From Pseudomonas vanderleydeniana (GTDB lineage: Bacteria; Pseudomonadota; Gammaproteobacteria; Pseudomonadales; Pseudomonadaceae), in contig NZ_CP077093.1 of NCBI RefSeq assembly GCF_014268755.2, positions 1,724,001-1,788,000 of the forward strand: DNA of 64,000 nt. The letters run 5' to 3'. The notes beneath the pieces are model-generated. The model saw only the letters and a program-made list of their open reading frames with translations. It was not told the origin of the DNA and did not search any database. A program made the position numbers and the translations under genes. Of this stretch, positions 26,212 to 36,147 are shown one piece after another; position 1 is the first letter of the stretch; every line of letters starts with the position of its first letter.

Positions 26212-27694
26212 GGGCGGGGACCGCCAGGTCGCTGCAGACACGGTTGCGGCCACTCTGCTTGGCCCGGTACAACGCCTGGTCGGCGCGGGCCAGCAGGCTG
26301 TGCAGGGTATCATCGGCGCGCAGCGACGTCAGGCCGATGCTGACGGTCAGTTGCAGGCTCTTGCCGTTGTAGCCGTAGCGTTGCTGTTCGATGTGCTGGC
26401 GAATCTTCTCGGCGATCGACAGGGCATGGGCGCTGTCGGTGTCCTTGAGCAGGACGATGAATTCCTCGCCACCCCAGCGGCAGATGATGTCCGACTGGCG
26501 CAGGCAGCTCTCCAGGTTGCGGGCGAAGCCGCTGAGCACCACATCGCCGGCCAGGTGGCCGTGGTTGTCGTTGAGCTGCTTGAAGTGGTCCAGGTCCAGC
26601 AGCAGGGCGGTCAGGGGCTTGGGTTCACGCTGGGCCTCGTTGAGGGCCTGGGCCGCCAGCAGGTCGAAGCCGCGGCGGTTGGGCAGGCCGGTGAGGCTGT
26701 CCAGCGTGGCCAGGGCCTGGATCTTGCGCTGGTAGCGATGCACCACGCGGTTGAGCAGCACCAATACTATGAGTGTCACCACCAGGCAGATCAGCAGGTT
26801 CAGGTACAGCGACTGGCGAATGCCGCTCAGGGCACCGTCTTCGCGCTTGTCGACGAACAGGTACCAGTTCAGCTCCGGGATGAAGCGCACATTGAGGAAG
26901 TGTTTCTTGCCGTCCGGCTCGGTGTACTCGTAGCTGCCATCGTGTGGCTTGGGCAACTGGGCCTGCAGGTTCTTCAGGCTCTCGATATTGTTCAGCGACT
27001 GGCCGACCCGGGCACCCTCTGGCCCACCATCGGCACCGGTCAGTACCAGGCGACCGAAGTTGTCGACGAAATATACGCCGCGCTGGTAGCGCTGCTGGTA
27101 CTTGTCGATCAGCTTGATCACGGCGTCCACCGTCAGGCCGACCCCGGCCGCGCCGATGAAGTTCTCCTGGTAGTCGAAGACCTTGTAGTTGATGAAGAAC
27201 GTCAGGCTGTCATGGTTGGCCATGTCCGGGTCGACGTTGATCTCGTAGGGTTCCTTCATGTCCCTGACACGGAAGTACCAGAGGTCGCGAGGTTCGTTGA
27301 TACGCACGCTCTTGAGCACGCCCTTGGCCTGGTAGTAGGTCAGGTTGCTGTTGGAGACGAAGAAGGCCGTGTAGGCACCGTAGTGGGTCATGACCTCGTT
27401 GAGGTAGCGGGTCATCTGCTGTGGGTCGCGTTCACCCGCCATGACCCAGTCGCGCAGGAAGGTGTCGCGGGCCATCATCGAGGAGATCAGGATGGGCCTG
27501 ACCAGATCCTTCTGGATTTCCGAGTAGACCGTGTCGGACGTCAACGGCAGTTCGGTATTGATGATGCCGTCGCGGATCGAGGCACGGGAGGCGTGGTAGC
27601 TGAGCAGTGAGGTGGCCAGGAAACCGCAGCCGAGCAGGGCGATCAGTGTTACGGCCAGCGAGCGTTGCGAGTAGAGCACGGAGCGAAGCGGCAT
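26204..27694 (-). CDS. Membrane diguanylate cyclase with periplasmic dCache sensor
   Basis: This is a 496-residue signalling protein. A first membrane helix (about residues 10-30) is followed by a periplasmic double-Cache sensor (about 35-280) whose strands include GAYTAFFVSNSNLTYY and HDSLTFFINYKVFDYQENFIGAAG. A second helix around residue 300 precedes a C-terminal GGDEF domain whose active site reads WGGEEFIVLL (GGEEF variant, catalytically competent in known cyclases). The start at 27694 places the first helix at the N-terminus; an upstream start 22 codons earlier lacks support. It overlaps the CWC gene. It probably senses a periplasmic ligand and makes cyclic di-GMP. Confidence 0.88.
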   Translation of the reverse strand: MPLRSVLYSQRSLAVTLIALLGCGFLATSLLSYHASRASIRDGIINTELPLTSDTVYSEIQKDLVRPILISSMMARDTFLRDWVMAGERDPQQMTRYLNEVMTHYGAYTAFFVSNSNLTYYQAKGVLKSVRINEPRDLWYFRVRDMKEPYEINVDPDMANHDSLTFFINYKVFDYQENFIGAAGVGLTVDAVIKLIDKYQQRYQRGVYFVDNFGRLVLTGADGGPEGARVGQSLNNIESLKNLQAQLPKPHDGSYEYTEPDGKKHFLNVRFIPELNWYLFVDKREDGALSGIRQSLYLNLLICLVVTLIVLVLLNRVVHRYQRKIQALATLDSLTGLPNRRGFDLLAAQALNEAQREPKPLTALLLDLDHFKQLNDNHGHLAGDVVLSGFARNLESCLRQSDIICRWGGEEFIVLLKDTDSAHALSIAEKIRQHIEQQRYGYNGKSLQLTVSIGLTSLRADDTLHSLLARADQALYRAKQSGRNRVCSDLAVPAHA

Positions 27695-27869
27695 CACGAT
27701 TCCATCGACGGGTATGCGGTGAACGCATTCTAGTGCGGCCACTGGAAAATAACCGCTCAATTTTGGTGGCTATCTGCTGCTGTCGAATCGACCCCTGTCT
27801 GCTGAATGCTTCCGTATAGGCGGTGACGGTCTACGCTGCTGGCAGGTCAACAGGAATGGGGGATGCACC

Positions 27870-28718
27870 ATGGGGTTGGGTTTGATTCGGGCCTTGTCAG
27901 GCGGCCTGATGCTGTTGTGCCTGGGGCCGGTGCTGGCGGCGACCGCGCCGGATGATGAGGCCCCGGCGGCCAGGGCGCTGCTGGAAAAGGCATTGGCCTA
28001 CTATCACGAACAGGGAGACCAGGCATTTGCGGCCTTCAGCCGCCAGGGCGAGTTCGTCGACCAGGACCGCTATGTGTTCGTGGTCGATACCCATGGGGTG
28101 ATGCTGGCCAGCGGCGGGCCATCCTCGGCCCTGATCGGCCGGGATGTGTCCGAAGTGCTCGGTGCGGATTTGCGCAAGGCGTTCAAGGCGGCGTTGACGA
28201 CGCCGGACAATGGCGCAATCCAGGAGGCCGAGTATCGCTGGCAGAACTGGAAGGATGGCAAGGTCGAGCGCAAGCGGGTGTTCTACCAGCGGGTCGGTGA
28301 GCGCATCCTGGCCGTGGGTTATTACCTGCCGCGCGCATCGGCGCAGGAGGCCAGGGCCTTCCTGGACCGCGCGGTGACCGAACTGGGCAGGAACCGCCAG
28401 GTGCTGCTGGACGAGATCAATGCCTCGCCGGGCGGTTTCCTGCAGGACGACCTGTATGTCTTCGTGGTCGATCTCAAGACCCGCCGCTATCTGGCCCATG
28501 GCACCAATCAGCGATTGCTCGACACCGATTTCGGCAAGGTCAGGGACCCCGACGGCAAGCCGGTGGGTGAGCCGATCCTGGCCCTGATGAACAAGCAGGA
28601 GGAGGGCGAGTACGAGTATCGCTGGAAGAACCCGGTGACCGGCAAGGTCGAGAACAAGCACACCTACCTCAAGCGCGTTGGGCAACTGCTGCTGGCGGTC
28701 GGTTACTACCGCCCTTGA
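27870..28718 (+). CDS. Periplasmic tandem-Cache domain protein
   Basis: This is a 282-residue exported protein with a signal peptide (about residues 1-23, ending GPVLAA). Two homologous single-Cache (sCache_2-type) domains follow. Each contains a YVFVVD strand (DRYVFVVDTHGVMLA and DLYVFVVDLKTRRYLA) and each ends in a LAVGYY motif. It has no transmembrane or output domain, so it is a free periplasmic sensor or binding protein. It is divergent from the Cache-GGDEF gene, with starts about 175 bases apart, which suggests it may deliver a ligand to a membrane receptor. The partner is unproven. Confidence 0.8.
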   Translation: MGLGLIRALSGGLMLLCLGPVLAATAPDDEAPAARALLEKALAYYHEQGDQAFAAFSRQGEFVDQDRYVFVVDTHGVMLASGGPSSALIGRDVSEVLGADLRKAFKAALTTPDNGAIQEAEYRWQNWKDGKVERKRVFYQRVGERILAVGYYLPRASAQEARAFLDRAVTELGRNRQVLLDEINASPGGFLQDDLYVFVVDLKTRRYLAHGTNQRLLDTDFGKVRDPDGKPVGEPILALMNKQEEGEYEYRWKNPVTGKVENKHTYLKRVGQLLLAVGYYRP

Positions 28719-28754
28719 CGGTTTGTTATGAACCCCAGGGCGGGGGCCTTACCT

Positions 28755-28884
28755 GTGGCGAGTGGGCTTACCCATGTTCGGCTGCGAAGCAGCCGTGAAC
28801 CGTTGACCACCGTTTACCTGGCATACCGCGCTCGCAGGCTTTGGGGGCGCTTTGCGCCCCAACGCGGGCAAGCCCGCTCGCCAC
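28755..28884. repeat. REPIN copy A1
   Basis: This 130-base REP doublet begins GTGGCGAG and ends CTCGCCAC in inverted orientation, with an internal GGCTGCGAAGCAGCC palindrome. It is the first of three tandem copies spaced 261 bases apart. Confidence 0.85.
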
Positions 28885-29015
28885 GGAGGGGCAGTGCCCA
28901 GGCGGTACTCGGTTGGGTAGGGCGACCGCCGCGGCCAAGCCCAACCGGGCCAGCCCGCTGCTGATCAGCCGCTCGGCGCGCAAGCGAAGTGACAACCCGG
29001 ATAGGGCTTGTACCT
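28885..29015 (-). pseudogene. Decayed copy of an MFS-gene 3' end (spacer 1)
   Basis: This spacer between REPINs resembles, on the minus strand, the end of the adjacent DHA2 transporter gene. It encodes GLAAAVALPNRV, where the intact gene has GLAAAIAMPNRV, and is preceded by a LISSGL/LISAGV-like pair. It is nearly identical to the second spacer but clearly diverged from the intact gene end. Confidence 0.65.
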
Positions 29016-29145
29016 GTGGCGAGTGGGCTTGCCCACGTTCGGCTGCGAAGCAGCCGTGAACCGTTGACCACCGTTTACCTGGCATACCGTGCTCGCAGGC
29101 TTTGGGGGCGCCGTGCGCCCCAGCGCGGGCAAGCCCGCTCGCCAC
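29016..29145. repeat. REPIN copy A2
   Basis: This is a second 130-base copy, 261 bases after A1, nearly identical to it. Both inverted ends are present (GTGGCGAGTGGGCTTGCCC and GGGCAAGCCCGCTCGCCAC). Confidence 0.85.
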
Positions 29146-29276
29146 GGAGGGGCAGTGCCCAGGCGGTACTCGGTTGGGTAGGGCGACCGCCGCGGCCAAG
29201 CCCAACCGGGGCAGTCCGCTGCTGATCAGCCGCTCGGCGCGCAAGCGAAGTGACAACCCGGATAGGGCCTGTACCT
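29146..29276 (-). pseudogene. Decayed copy of an MFS-gene 3' end (spacer 2)
   Basis: This has the same composition as spacer 1 with only a few differences (for example CCGGGGCAGTCC against CCGGGCCAGCCC). The 261-base period is a multiple of three, so the copies stay in one reading frame. Confidence 0.65.
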
Positions 29277-29405
29277 GTGGCGAGTGGGCTTGCCCACGTT
29301 CGGCTGCGAAGCAGCCGTGAACCGTTGACCACTGTTTACCTGGCATACCGCGCTCGCAGGCTTTGGGGCGCCGTGCGCCCCAGCGCGGGCAAGCCCGCTC
29401 GCCAC
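29277..29405. repeat. REPIN copy A3
   Basis: This is a third copy (129 bases), ending four bases before the stop codon of the DHA2 transporter gene. The next unit after it is the real gene end instead of a spacer. Confidence 0.85.
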
Positions 29406-29409
29406 GGGG

Positions 29410-30927
29410 TCAGCGGGCTTTGTCTTCCCGGCCACGCAGTACCCGGTTGGGCATGGCGATGGCAGCGGCCAGGCCCAGCAGGGCGACGCCTGCGCTGATC
29501 AGCAGCAGGTGGCGGAAGGTCAGCAGCAGTTCGGCCCGCAGGGTTTCCTGGGCCGGCCCCGTGGCCGCGTTGAGACCATCGAGCAGGGCGTTGCCCGAGT
29601 GGCCCTCGCCGAGCACCGCGCCGCTGGCCAGGTGAGTCAGCCCCGAGTCCTGCACCAGGGCCAGCAGCAGGGCCGACATCAGGGCCACGCCGACGGCACC
29701 GCCGAGCGAGCGGAACAGGTTGGTGGTGCTGGTCGCGACGCCGATATCGCGCTGCTCCACCGAGTTCTGCGTGCCCACCAGCGAAGTCGGGAATTGCAGG
29801 CCGCCGGCGATACCGCACAGCAACATGAACAGGCTGCTCAGCAACACCGACTGGGGAGGCGTGAAGGCCATGCCGACGATGGACAGTGGCATCAGCAGCG
29901 CGCCACTGAGGATCAACGGCTTGTAGTAGCCGGTCACCGAGGTCATGCGCCCGGCGAAGTAGGCGCCCATCGGCAGGCCCATCGCCAGCGGCAGCAGGTG
30001 CAGCGCCGCACTGTCGGCCCCGGCTCCGGTCACGCTCTGGAAGCGCAGCGGCATCAGCACGGTCAGGGAGATCGCCTGGAAGCTGGTGAAGAAGATCGTG
30101 CACCAGCACAGCACGGCATTGCGGTTGACGAACAGGTGCATTGGCAGCAGCGGCTCGACCGTGCGTCGCTCATGCAGGACGAACAGCGTCAGGCCCACCA
30201 CCGCCGTGGCCAGCAACCCGAGCACGTCGCTGTCGTTCCAGTGATAGCCCTGGCCGATCCGGGTGATGCCCAGCAGCAGGGCCGTCAGGCCGATGACCAT
30301 CAGTACGGTACCGAGGTAGTCGATGACCGGCTTGCGCTGCGGCACCGGCAGCCCGACCAGCACGCGGTGGGCGACCCACCAGGCCGTCAGCCCGAGCGGC
30401 AGGTTGATCAGGAACACCCAGCGCCACGACAGGTATTCGGTCATGTAGCCGCCCAGCACCGGGCCGGCGACGCTGGCCAGCGCGTACATGCTGCTGAAAT
30501 AGCCCTGGTAGCGACCGCGTTCGCGCGGTGGCACGACATCACCGATGATCGCCTGGCTGACCGAGACCATGCCACCGGCCCCGATGCCCTGGATGATCCG
30601 TGCCAGGACCAGCTGCTCCATGCTCTGGGCCAGGCCGCAGAACAGCGAGGCCAGGGTGAACAGGCCCATGCCGAACAGCATCAGCCGACGGCGGCCATAG
30701 AGGTCGCCGAGCTTGCCGTAGATCGGTACGGCTACCGTCATGGCGACCATGTAACCGGAGATCACCCAGGCCAGCAGGCCGACGTCCTTGAACTGGGCGG
30801 AGATGGCCGGCATCGAGACCGCGACGATGGTCTGGTCGAGGGCGCCGAGGAAAATCGCCATCATCAGGGCGATCAGTATGCTGCGAATCGCCGGCTTCGT
30901 CTGGCCGGGCTGATTGAGGTTGGTCAC
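29410..30927 (-). CDS. DHA2-family MFS drug exporter (EmrB/QacA type)
   Basis: This is a 505-residue major-facilitator exporter of the fourteen-helix DHA2 branch. Typical elements are FLGALDQTIVAVSMPAI in helix 1, GKLGDLYGRRRLMLFG in loop 2-3, and the antiporter motif around ARIIQGIGAGGMVSVSQAII followed by GPVLGGYMTEYLSWRWVFLI. The final helix (ISAGVALLGLAAAIAMPNRV) is the sequence that reappears, decayed, in the tandem repeats just downstream. It lies 74 bases after the pobA stop on the same strand. Substrates are probably drugs or toxic organics, but no specific one is indicated. Confidence 0.88.
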   Translation of the reverse strand: MTNLNQPGQTKPAIRSILIALMMAIFLGALDQTIVAVSMPAISAQFKDVGLLAWVISGYMVAMTVAVPIYGKLGDLYGRRRLMLFGMGLFTLASLFCGLAQSMEQLVLARIIQGIGAGGMVSVSQAIIGDVVPPRERGRYQGYFSSMYALASVAGPVLGGYMTEYLSWRWVFLINLPLGLTAWWVAHRVLVGLPVPQRKPVIDYLGTVLMVIGLTALLLGITRIGQGYHWNDSDVLGLLATAVVGLTLFVLHERRTVEPLLPMHLFVNRNAVLCWCTIFFTSFQAISLTVLMPLRFQSVTGAGADSAALHLLPLAMGLPMGAYFAGRMTSVTGYYKPLILSGALLMPLSIVGMAFTPPQSVLLSSLFMLLCGIAGGLQFPTSLVGTQNSVEQRDIGVATSTTNLFRSLGGAVGVALMSALLLALVQDSGLTHLASGAVLGEGHSGNALLDGLNAATGPAQETLRAELLLTFRHLLLISAGVALLGLAAAIAMPNRVLRGREDKAR

Positions 30928-31001
30928 GGTATAACCTGCACGCGGAAGTGGACCCGCACATCGGCTGTGCGGGGATGCGTGTCAGTTTACTCGATAGCTT
31001 G

Positions 31002-32346
<1,345 letters not shown>

Positions 32347-33252
32347 ATGAACAAGCCTGCGGCACCGGCGATTCCGGTGTTCAAGCTCTACGGGGAAAAC
32401 CAGGACTGGATCGCCCCTGATCTCTTGCACTGCGAGACCATTCCCAAGCGCAGTCGCCTGCACCATTGGGAGATCCAGCCGCATCGGCATGCCGATCTCT
32501 GCCAGTTGCTGTTCGTCAACAAGGGCCAGGCCCGGGTCGATATCGAGGGACAGCGCAGCACCCTTCGCGAGTCGGCGATCCAGGTGGTGCCGCCGCTGTG
32601 CGTGCACGGTTTCCAGTTTTCCGAGAACATCGATGGTCATGTGCTGACCCTGGCGGCGCCGCTGGTATCGCAACTGCAGCAGCAACTGGGCAGTTCGCCG
32701 GACGCGCTGGCGCGCGCCGCGAGTTATCCGGCGGGGCGTGACCGCGTCTACCTCAACCGGTTGTTCAGTGCCTTGCAGAGCGAGTATGCGGCGAACCAGC
32801 CGGCGCGTGACCTGCTCCTGCGTTCGCTGGTCAGCGTGCTGCTGGTGTGGCTCAGTCGCCAGGTGATCCGGCGCGAGGCGGATGGCCAGTCACCCGAGCG
32901 CGGACGCGAGTACCTGAGCCGCTTCAATGGTCTGGTCGAAGCGCATTTCCGCGAGCATCCGACGGTCGAGCAGTTGTCCCACCAGGTCGGGGTGTCGGTG
33001 GCGCACCTGAACAACATCTGTCGGGAATTGGCGGGGCAGTCGGCGTTGCAGGTGATCCACCAGCGACTGCTGCTGGAGGCCAAGCGCAACCTGATCTACA
33101 CGCGAATGAGCGTCAGCCGGGTGGCCGACGAGCTGGGTTTTGCCGATCCGGCCTATTTCGCCCGGTTCTTCCGGCGCATGAGTGGGCTTTCGCCCAGTGC
33201 CTTTCGCGCCGATGTCGATCGCCAGGCCCAGGGGATCATCTCAGGGCACTGA
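32347..33252 (+). CDS. pobR: PobR, AraC-family activator of pobA
   Basis: This is a 301-residue AraC/XylS-family regulator. The N-terminal cupin-like sensor (about residues 15-110, with HWEIQPHRHADLCQLLFVNKG) is followed by a C-terminal double helix-turn-helix of about 100 residues ending AYFARFFRRMSGLSPSAFR. It is divergent from pobA, the arrangement found in pseudomonads where PobR activates pobA in response to 4-hydroxybenzoate. The name rests on context plus family. Confidence 0.85.
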   Translation: MNKPAAPAIPVFKLYGENQDWIAPDLLHCETIPKRSRLHHWEIQPHRHADLCQLLFVNKGQARVDIEGQRSTLRESAIQVVPPLCVHGFQFSENIDGHVLTLAAPLVSQLQQQLGSSPDALARAASYPAGRDRVYLNRLFSALQSEYAANQPARDLLLRSLVSVLLVWLSRQVIRREADGQSPERGREYLSRFNGLVEAHFREHPTVEQLSHQVGVSVAHLNNICRELAGQSALQVIHQRLLLEAKRNLIYTRMSVSRVADELGFADPAYFARFFRRMSGLSPSAFRADVDRQAQGIISGH

Positions 33253-33412
33253 GGCTCGCGGTATGCGGTACGCAGTGCTCGAGATTGCAGGTGGCGACCG
33301 CGTGGGGCGTTTGCCTGATCTGTTCAACCCGCCAGGCGGCGGTGGCGTACAGGGCCAGGACGGCGCTGATGGCAAGTACGGCGGCACATTTTCTTGTTTT
33401 TAGAATATTCAT
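33236..33412 (-). CDS. Small single-helix membrane or exported protein
   Basis: This 58-residue ORF has a basic start and one hydrophobic helix (CAAVLAISAVLALYATAAW). A short tail with two cysteines follows (ATCNLEHCVPHT). AGAGGTC precedes the ATG by about seven bases. Its end overlaps the pobR 3' end by 17 bases on the opposite strand. It is plausible but unrecognised; expression is unproven. Confidence 0.45.
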   Translation of the reverse strand: MNILKTRKCAAVLAISAVLALYATAAWRVEQIRQTPHAVATCNLEHCVPHTASLSALR

Positions 33413-33502
33413 GACGCAGACCTCTGACTGTCGAACCGGGTTCGCTAGAAGTACTGAGTACAAGACTAGGCCAGCTGCGGCGACTTGCCAGCTTTTTGCG
33501 GG

Positions 33503-34408
33503 TCAGAGGCCCTTGTCCCAGGCCGGTGTTTGCGGAAAGCGCACCACCAGGAAATCGAGCATGCTGCGCAGTGTCGCCGGCATGTGCTTGCGTGAGGCGT
33601 ACACGGCGTACATGTCCATGGTCCGCGGTTCGGCATGGGCGAGCAGACGCACCAGCTCACCGCTGCGCAGGTACTCCCAGGCCTGGTAGGTGGGCAGCAT
33701 CGAGATGCCGGCGCCAGCGACGGCGGCACGCAGCAGGGTGCTGGCCTCGTTCGCGCTGATATTGCCCTGCACCGGTACCGACACCTGTTCGCCATCCTGT
33801 TCGAAGTGCCAGAGGCTCTTGCCGAAATAGGAGTGCGTCAGGCAGTTGTAGCGGCTCAGGTCCTCCACCCGCTGCGGCGCCGGGTGCTCGCGCAGGTAGG
33901 CTGGCGAGGCGCAGATCACCGAGCGGCAGACTGTCAGCCGCCGGGCAATCAGGTTTGGGTCCAGGTCATTGCTGGCGCGGATCGCCAGGTCGATGCGCTC
34001 GTCCACCAGGTTGACGGTGCGGTCGAGCATCTGCAGGTCGATGTTGACGCCGGGGAAGCGCCGGACGTATTCGGTCATCGCGTCGGCGAACTGGGCCTGG
34101 CCGAACGAGGTGCTGACACTGATCCGCAGCAGGCCACGGGGCGCCTCGTCCGGAATGCTCACGGCGGCCTGCATGTCGCCGGACAGCTCCAGCAATTGCC
34201 GGCAGCGCGGCAGCGTTTCAGCACCGGCGGCGGTCAGGCTCAACTTGCGCGTGGTGCGGTGCATCAGCCGTGCACCGATCCAGTCTTCCAGTTCCGCCAG
34301 GTAGCGCGAGACCACCGGGCGCGACAGTTCCAGATGGTCGGCGGCCGCCGACTGGCTGCCCAGGTCGACCACCGTGACGAATACCCGCATTGCGGTGAGA
34401 CGGTCCAT
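33503..34408 (-). CDS. LysR-family transcriptional regulator
   Basis: This is a 301-residue LysR regulator. The N-terminal helix-turn-helix lies at about residues 18-40 (SQSAAADHLELSRPVVSRYL), followed by RTTRKLSLTAAG. The effector-binding periplasmic-binding-protein fold fills the rest. It resembles the large CrgA/AaeR-like subgroup. It is divergent from the metallo-beta-lactamase-fold gene, so it may regulate that gene and itself. No LysR box (T-N11-A) was assigned with certainty. Confidence 0.88.
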   Translation of the reverse strand: MDRLTAMRVFVTVVDLGSQSAAADHLELSRPVVSRYLAELEDWIGARLMHRTTRKLSLTAAGAETLPRCRQLLELSGDMQAAVSIPDEAPRGLLRISVSTSFGQAQFADAMTEYVRRFPGVNIDLQMLDRTVNLVDERIDLAIRASNDLDPNLIARRLTVCRSVICASPAYLREHPAPQRVEDLSRYNCLTHSYFGKSLWHFEQDGEQVSVPVQGNISANEASTLLRAAVAGAGISMLPTYQAWEYLRSGELVRLLAHAEPRTMDMYAVYASRKHMPATLRSMLDFLVVRFPQTPAWDKGL

Positions 34409-34521
34409 GATTTGCTCGCTTTGAGAAACAAACTATGTCCCAGCATCGCATTTTTTGTATCGGTTCGGGCAACTAAGCTCTGTCCATCGCCTATCACGGC
34501 CCACAGATGACGGAGCAGCAC

Positions 34522-35403
34522 ATGATCGGATTCACCTCACTTCGCCGCCTCTTGCTCGCCACCGCGGTGCTGGGTTTCGCGGCCCATGCGGCGGCCGAAT
34601 CGCCACTGACCCTGGAGGTCTACAACCCCGGAACCTCGGCGATTTTCCCGGTCAGCTCGGTGCTGGTCAGCGGCAGCAAGGAGGCCGTGCTGGTCGATGC
34701 CCAGTTCGGCAAGTCCCAGGCCGAACAGCTGGTGGAGAAGATCCGCGCCAGCGGCAAGCAACTGACCACCATCTACATCAGCCATGGCGACCCGGACTAT
34801 TACTTCGGCCTGGACACCCTTACCCGAGCTTTCCCGAAAGCCAAGGTGCTGGCGTCGGCCCCAACCGTCGAACACATCAAGGCCACCGTCGACGGCAAGC
34901 TGGCGTTCTGGGGACCGAAAATGGGCAGCGACATTCCGGCCAAAACCATCGTGCCAGAGGTGCTCAAGGGCCATCGCCTGATGCTGGAAGGGCGTGAGCT
35001 GGAGGTGATCGGCCTGGACGGCCCGCAGCCGGACCGCAGCTTCGTCTGGATCCCGTCGCTCAAGGCGGTGGTCGGTGGCGTGGTGGTGGCGCAGAACATC
35101 CATGTGTGGATGGCCGATACCCAGTCGGCCAAGTCCCACCAGGACTGGCTGGCGACGCTGCAACGCATCCAGGCGCTGCAACCGAAGGTCCTGGTCCCTG
35201 GCCATTACCTGGGTGACGGCCCGCACAGCGTGGCGGCCGCGCAGTTCACCGCGGACTACATCAAGGCCTTCGACGAGGAGACCGCCAAGGCCAAGGACTC
35301 GGCGCAACTGATCGCCGCGATGAAGCAGCGTTATCCGAACCTGGGCGAGGAGTCCTCGCTGGAGCTCAGCGCCAAGGTGGCCAAGGGTGAAATGAAGTGG
35401 TGA
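34522..35403 (+). CDS. Exported metallo-beta-lactamase-fold protein with altered metal motif
   Basis: This is a 293-residue protein with a signal peptide (LLLATAVLGFAAHAAA, cleavage near residue 25) and the metallo-beta-lactamase fold (EAVLVDAQFGKSQAEQLVEK, then the metal loop). The usual HxHxDH motif reads SHGDPDYYFG (residues 87-96): the first His and the Asp are kept, but the second and last His are replaced by Asp and Tyr. A later histidine appears in VPGHYLGDGPHS. The start at 34522 follows a GGAG sequence by eight bases. The family is annotated as MBL-fold hydrolase; the substrate is unknown. Confidence 0.82.
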   Translation: MIGFTSLRRLLLATAVLGFAAHAAAESPLTLEVYNPGTSAIFPVSSVLVSGSKEAVLVDAQFGKSQAEQLVEKIRASGKQLTTIYISHGDPDYYFGLDTLTRAFPKAKVLASAPTVEHIKATVDGKLAFWGPKMGSDIPAKTIVPEVLKGHRLMLEGRELEVIGLDGPQPDRSFVWIPSLKAVVGGVVVAQNIHVWMADTQSAKSHQDWLATLQRIQALQPKVLVPGHYLGDGPHSVAAAQFTADYIKAFDEETAKAKDSAQLIAAMKQRYPNLGEESSLELSAKVAKGEMKW

Positions 35404-35509
35404 CCGGTCCGGTCACTGGCAAAGGGATTTCGTGAATCAATCGTCCTGTCCACCCGGGCAGGGCGCCCCCTCGACGCACAGCGTCATACGATTGGAACTG
35501 GAGAGTGTC

Positions 35510-36124
35510 ATGAGCAAGATTGCAATCATCGGTGCCACCGGTCGTGCCGGTAGCCAATTGCTGGAAGAAGCCCTGCGTCGCGGCCACAGCGTGACGGCCA
35601 TTGCGCGTAACACGGCGAAGATCACCAGCCGTGACGGCGTTGTCAGCAAGGCGGTCGATGCGCTGGATGCCGCGGCGCTGGAAGCGGCGGTCGCCGGCCA
35701 CGACGTGGTCATCAGTGCCGCACACTTCGCCACGCTGCCGGCGGCAGCGGTGATCGGCCCGGTGAAGAAGGCCGGGGTCAAGCGCCTGCTGGTGGTCGGT
35801 GGCGCCGGCTCGCTGCTGCTGCCGGACAACAGCCGGGTCATCGACAGCCCCGGCTTCCCGCCGGAGTACAAGGCCGAAGCCAGCGCTGGCGCGGCGTTCC
35901 TGGAAACCCTGCGCCAGGAAAAGGAACTGGACTGGACCTTCCTCTCGCCCTCGGCGGAGTTCGTCGAAGGTGAGCGTACCGGCAGCTTCCGCCTGGGCCA
36001 GGATCACCTGCTGGTGAGTGCCGAAGGCCGCAGTTGGATCACCTTCGCCGACTACGCGATTGCCCTGCTGGATGAAATCGAGCAGCCCGCCCACTCGCGT
36101 CAGCGTTTCGCCGTCGGTTACTGA
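35510..36124 (+). CDS. NAD(P)-binding oxidoreductase-like protein (NmrA/SDR atypical)
   Basis: This is a 204-residue Rossmann-fold protein. Its dinucleotide-binding loop is IGATGRAGSQLL (residues 6-17), and a conserved LLVVGGAGSLLL strand-loop lies in the middle, typical of YwnB-like atypical short-chain dehydrogenases. The Tyr-x3-Lys catalytic pair of true reductases is not evident, so a binding or quinone-reductase-like role is possible. GGAGAG precedes the ATG. It lies about 105 bases after the MBL-fold gene on the same strand, so they may be cotranscribed. Confidence 0.82.
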   Translation: MSKIAIIGATGRAGSQLLEEALRRGHSVTAIARNTAKITSRDGVVSKAVDALDAAALEAAVAGHDVVISAAHFATLPAAAVIGPVKKAGVKRLLVVGGAGSLLLPDNSRVIDSPGFPPEYKAEASAGAAFLETLRQEKELDWTFLSPSAEFVEGERTGSFRLGQDHLLVSAEGRSWITFADYAIALLDEIEQPAHSRQRFAVGY

Positions 36125-36147
36125 CTGCGCCTTCGAGCGGCGCCGGA

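Noticed and set aside
28768..29346. 192-codon open frame across the REPIN array
   Set aside because: It exists only because the 261-base period is a multiple of three; it consists of repeated REPIN and decayed gene-end sequence and has no ribosome site.
28755..29405. CRISPR array
   Set aside because: The repeated unit is about 130 bases with inverted ends and long spacers that are themselves repeated; no short direct repeats and no cas genes.
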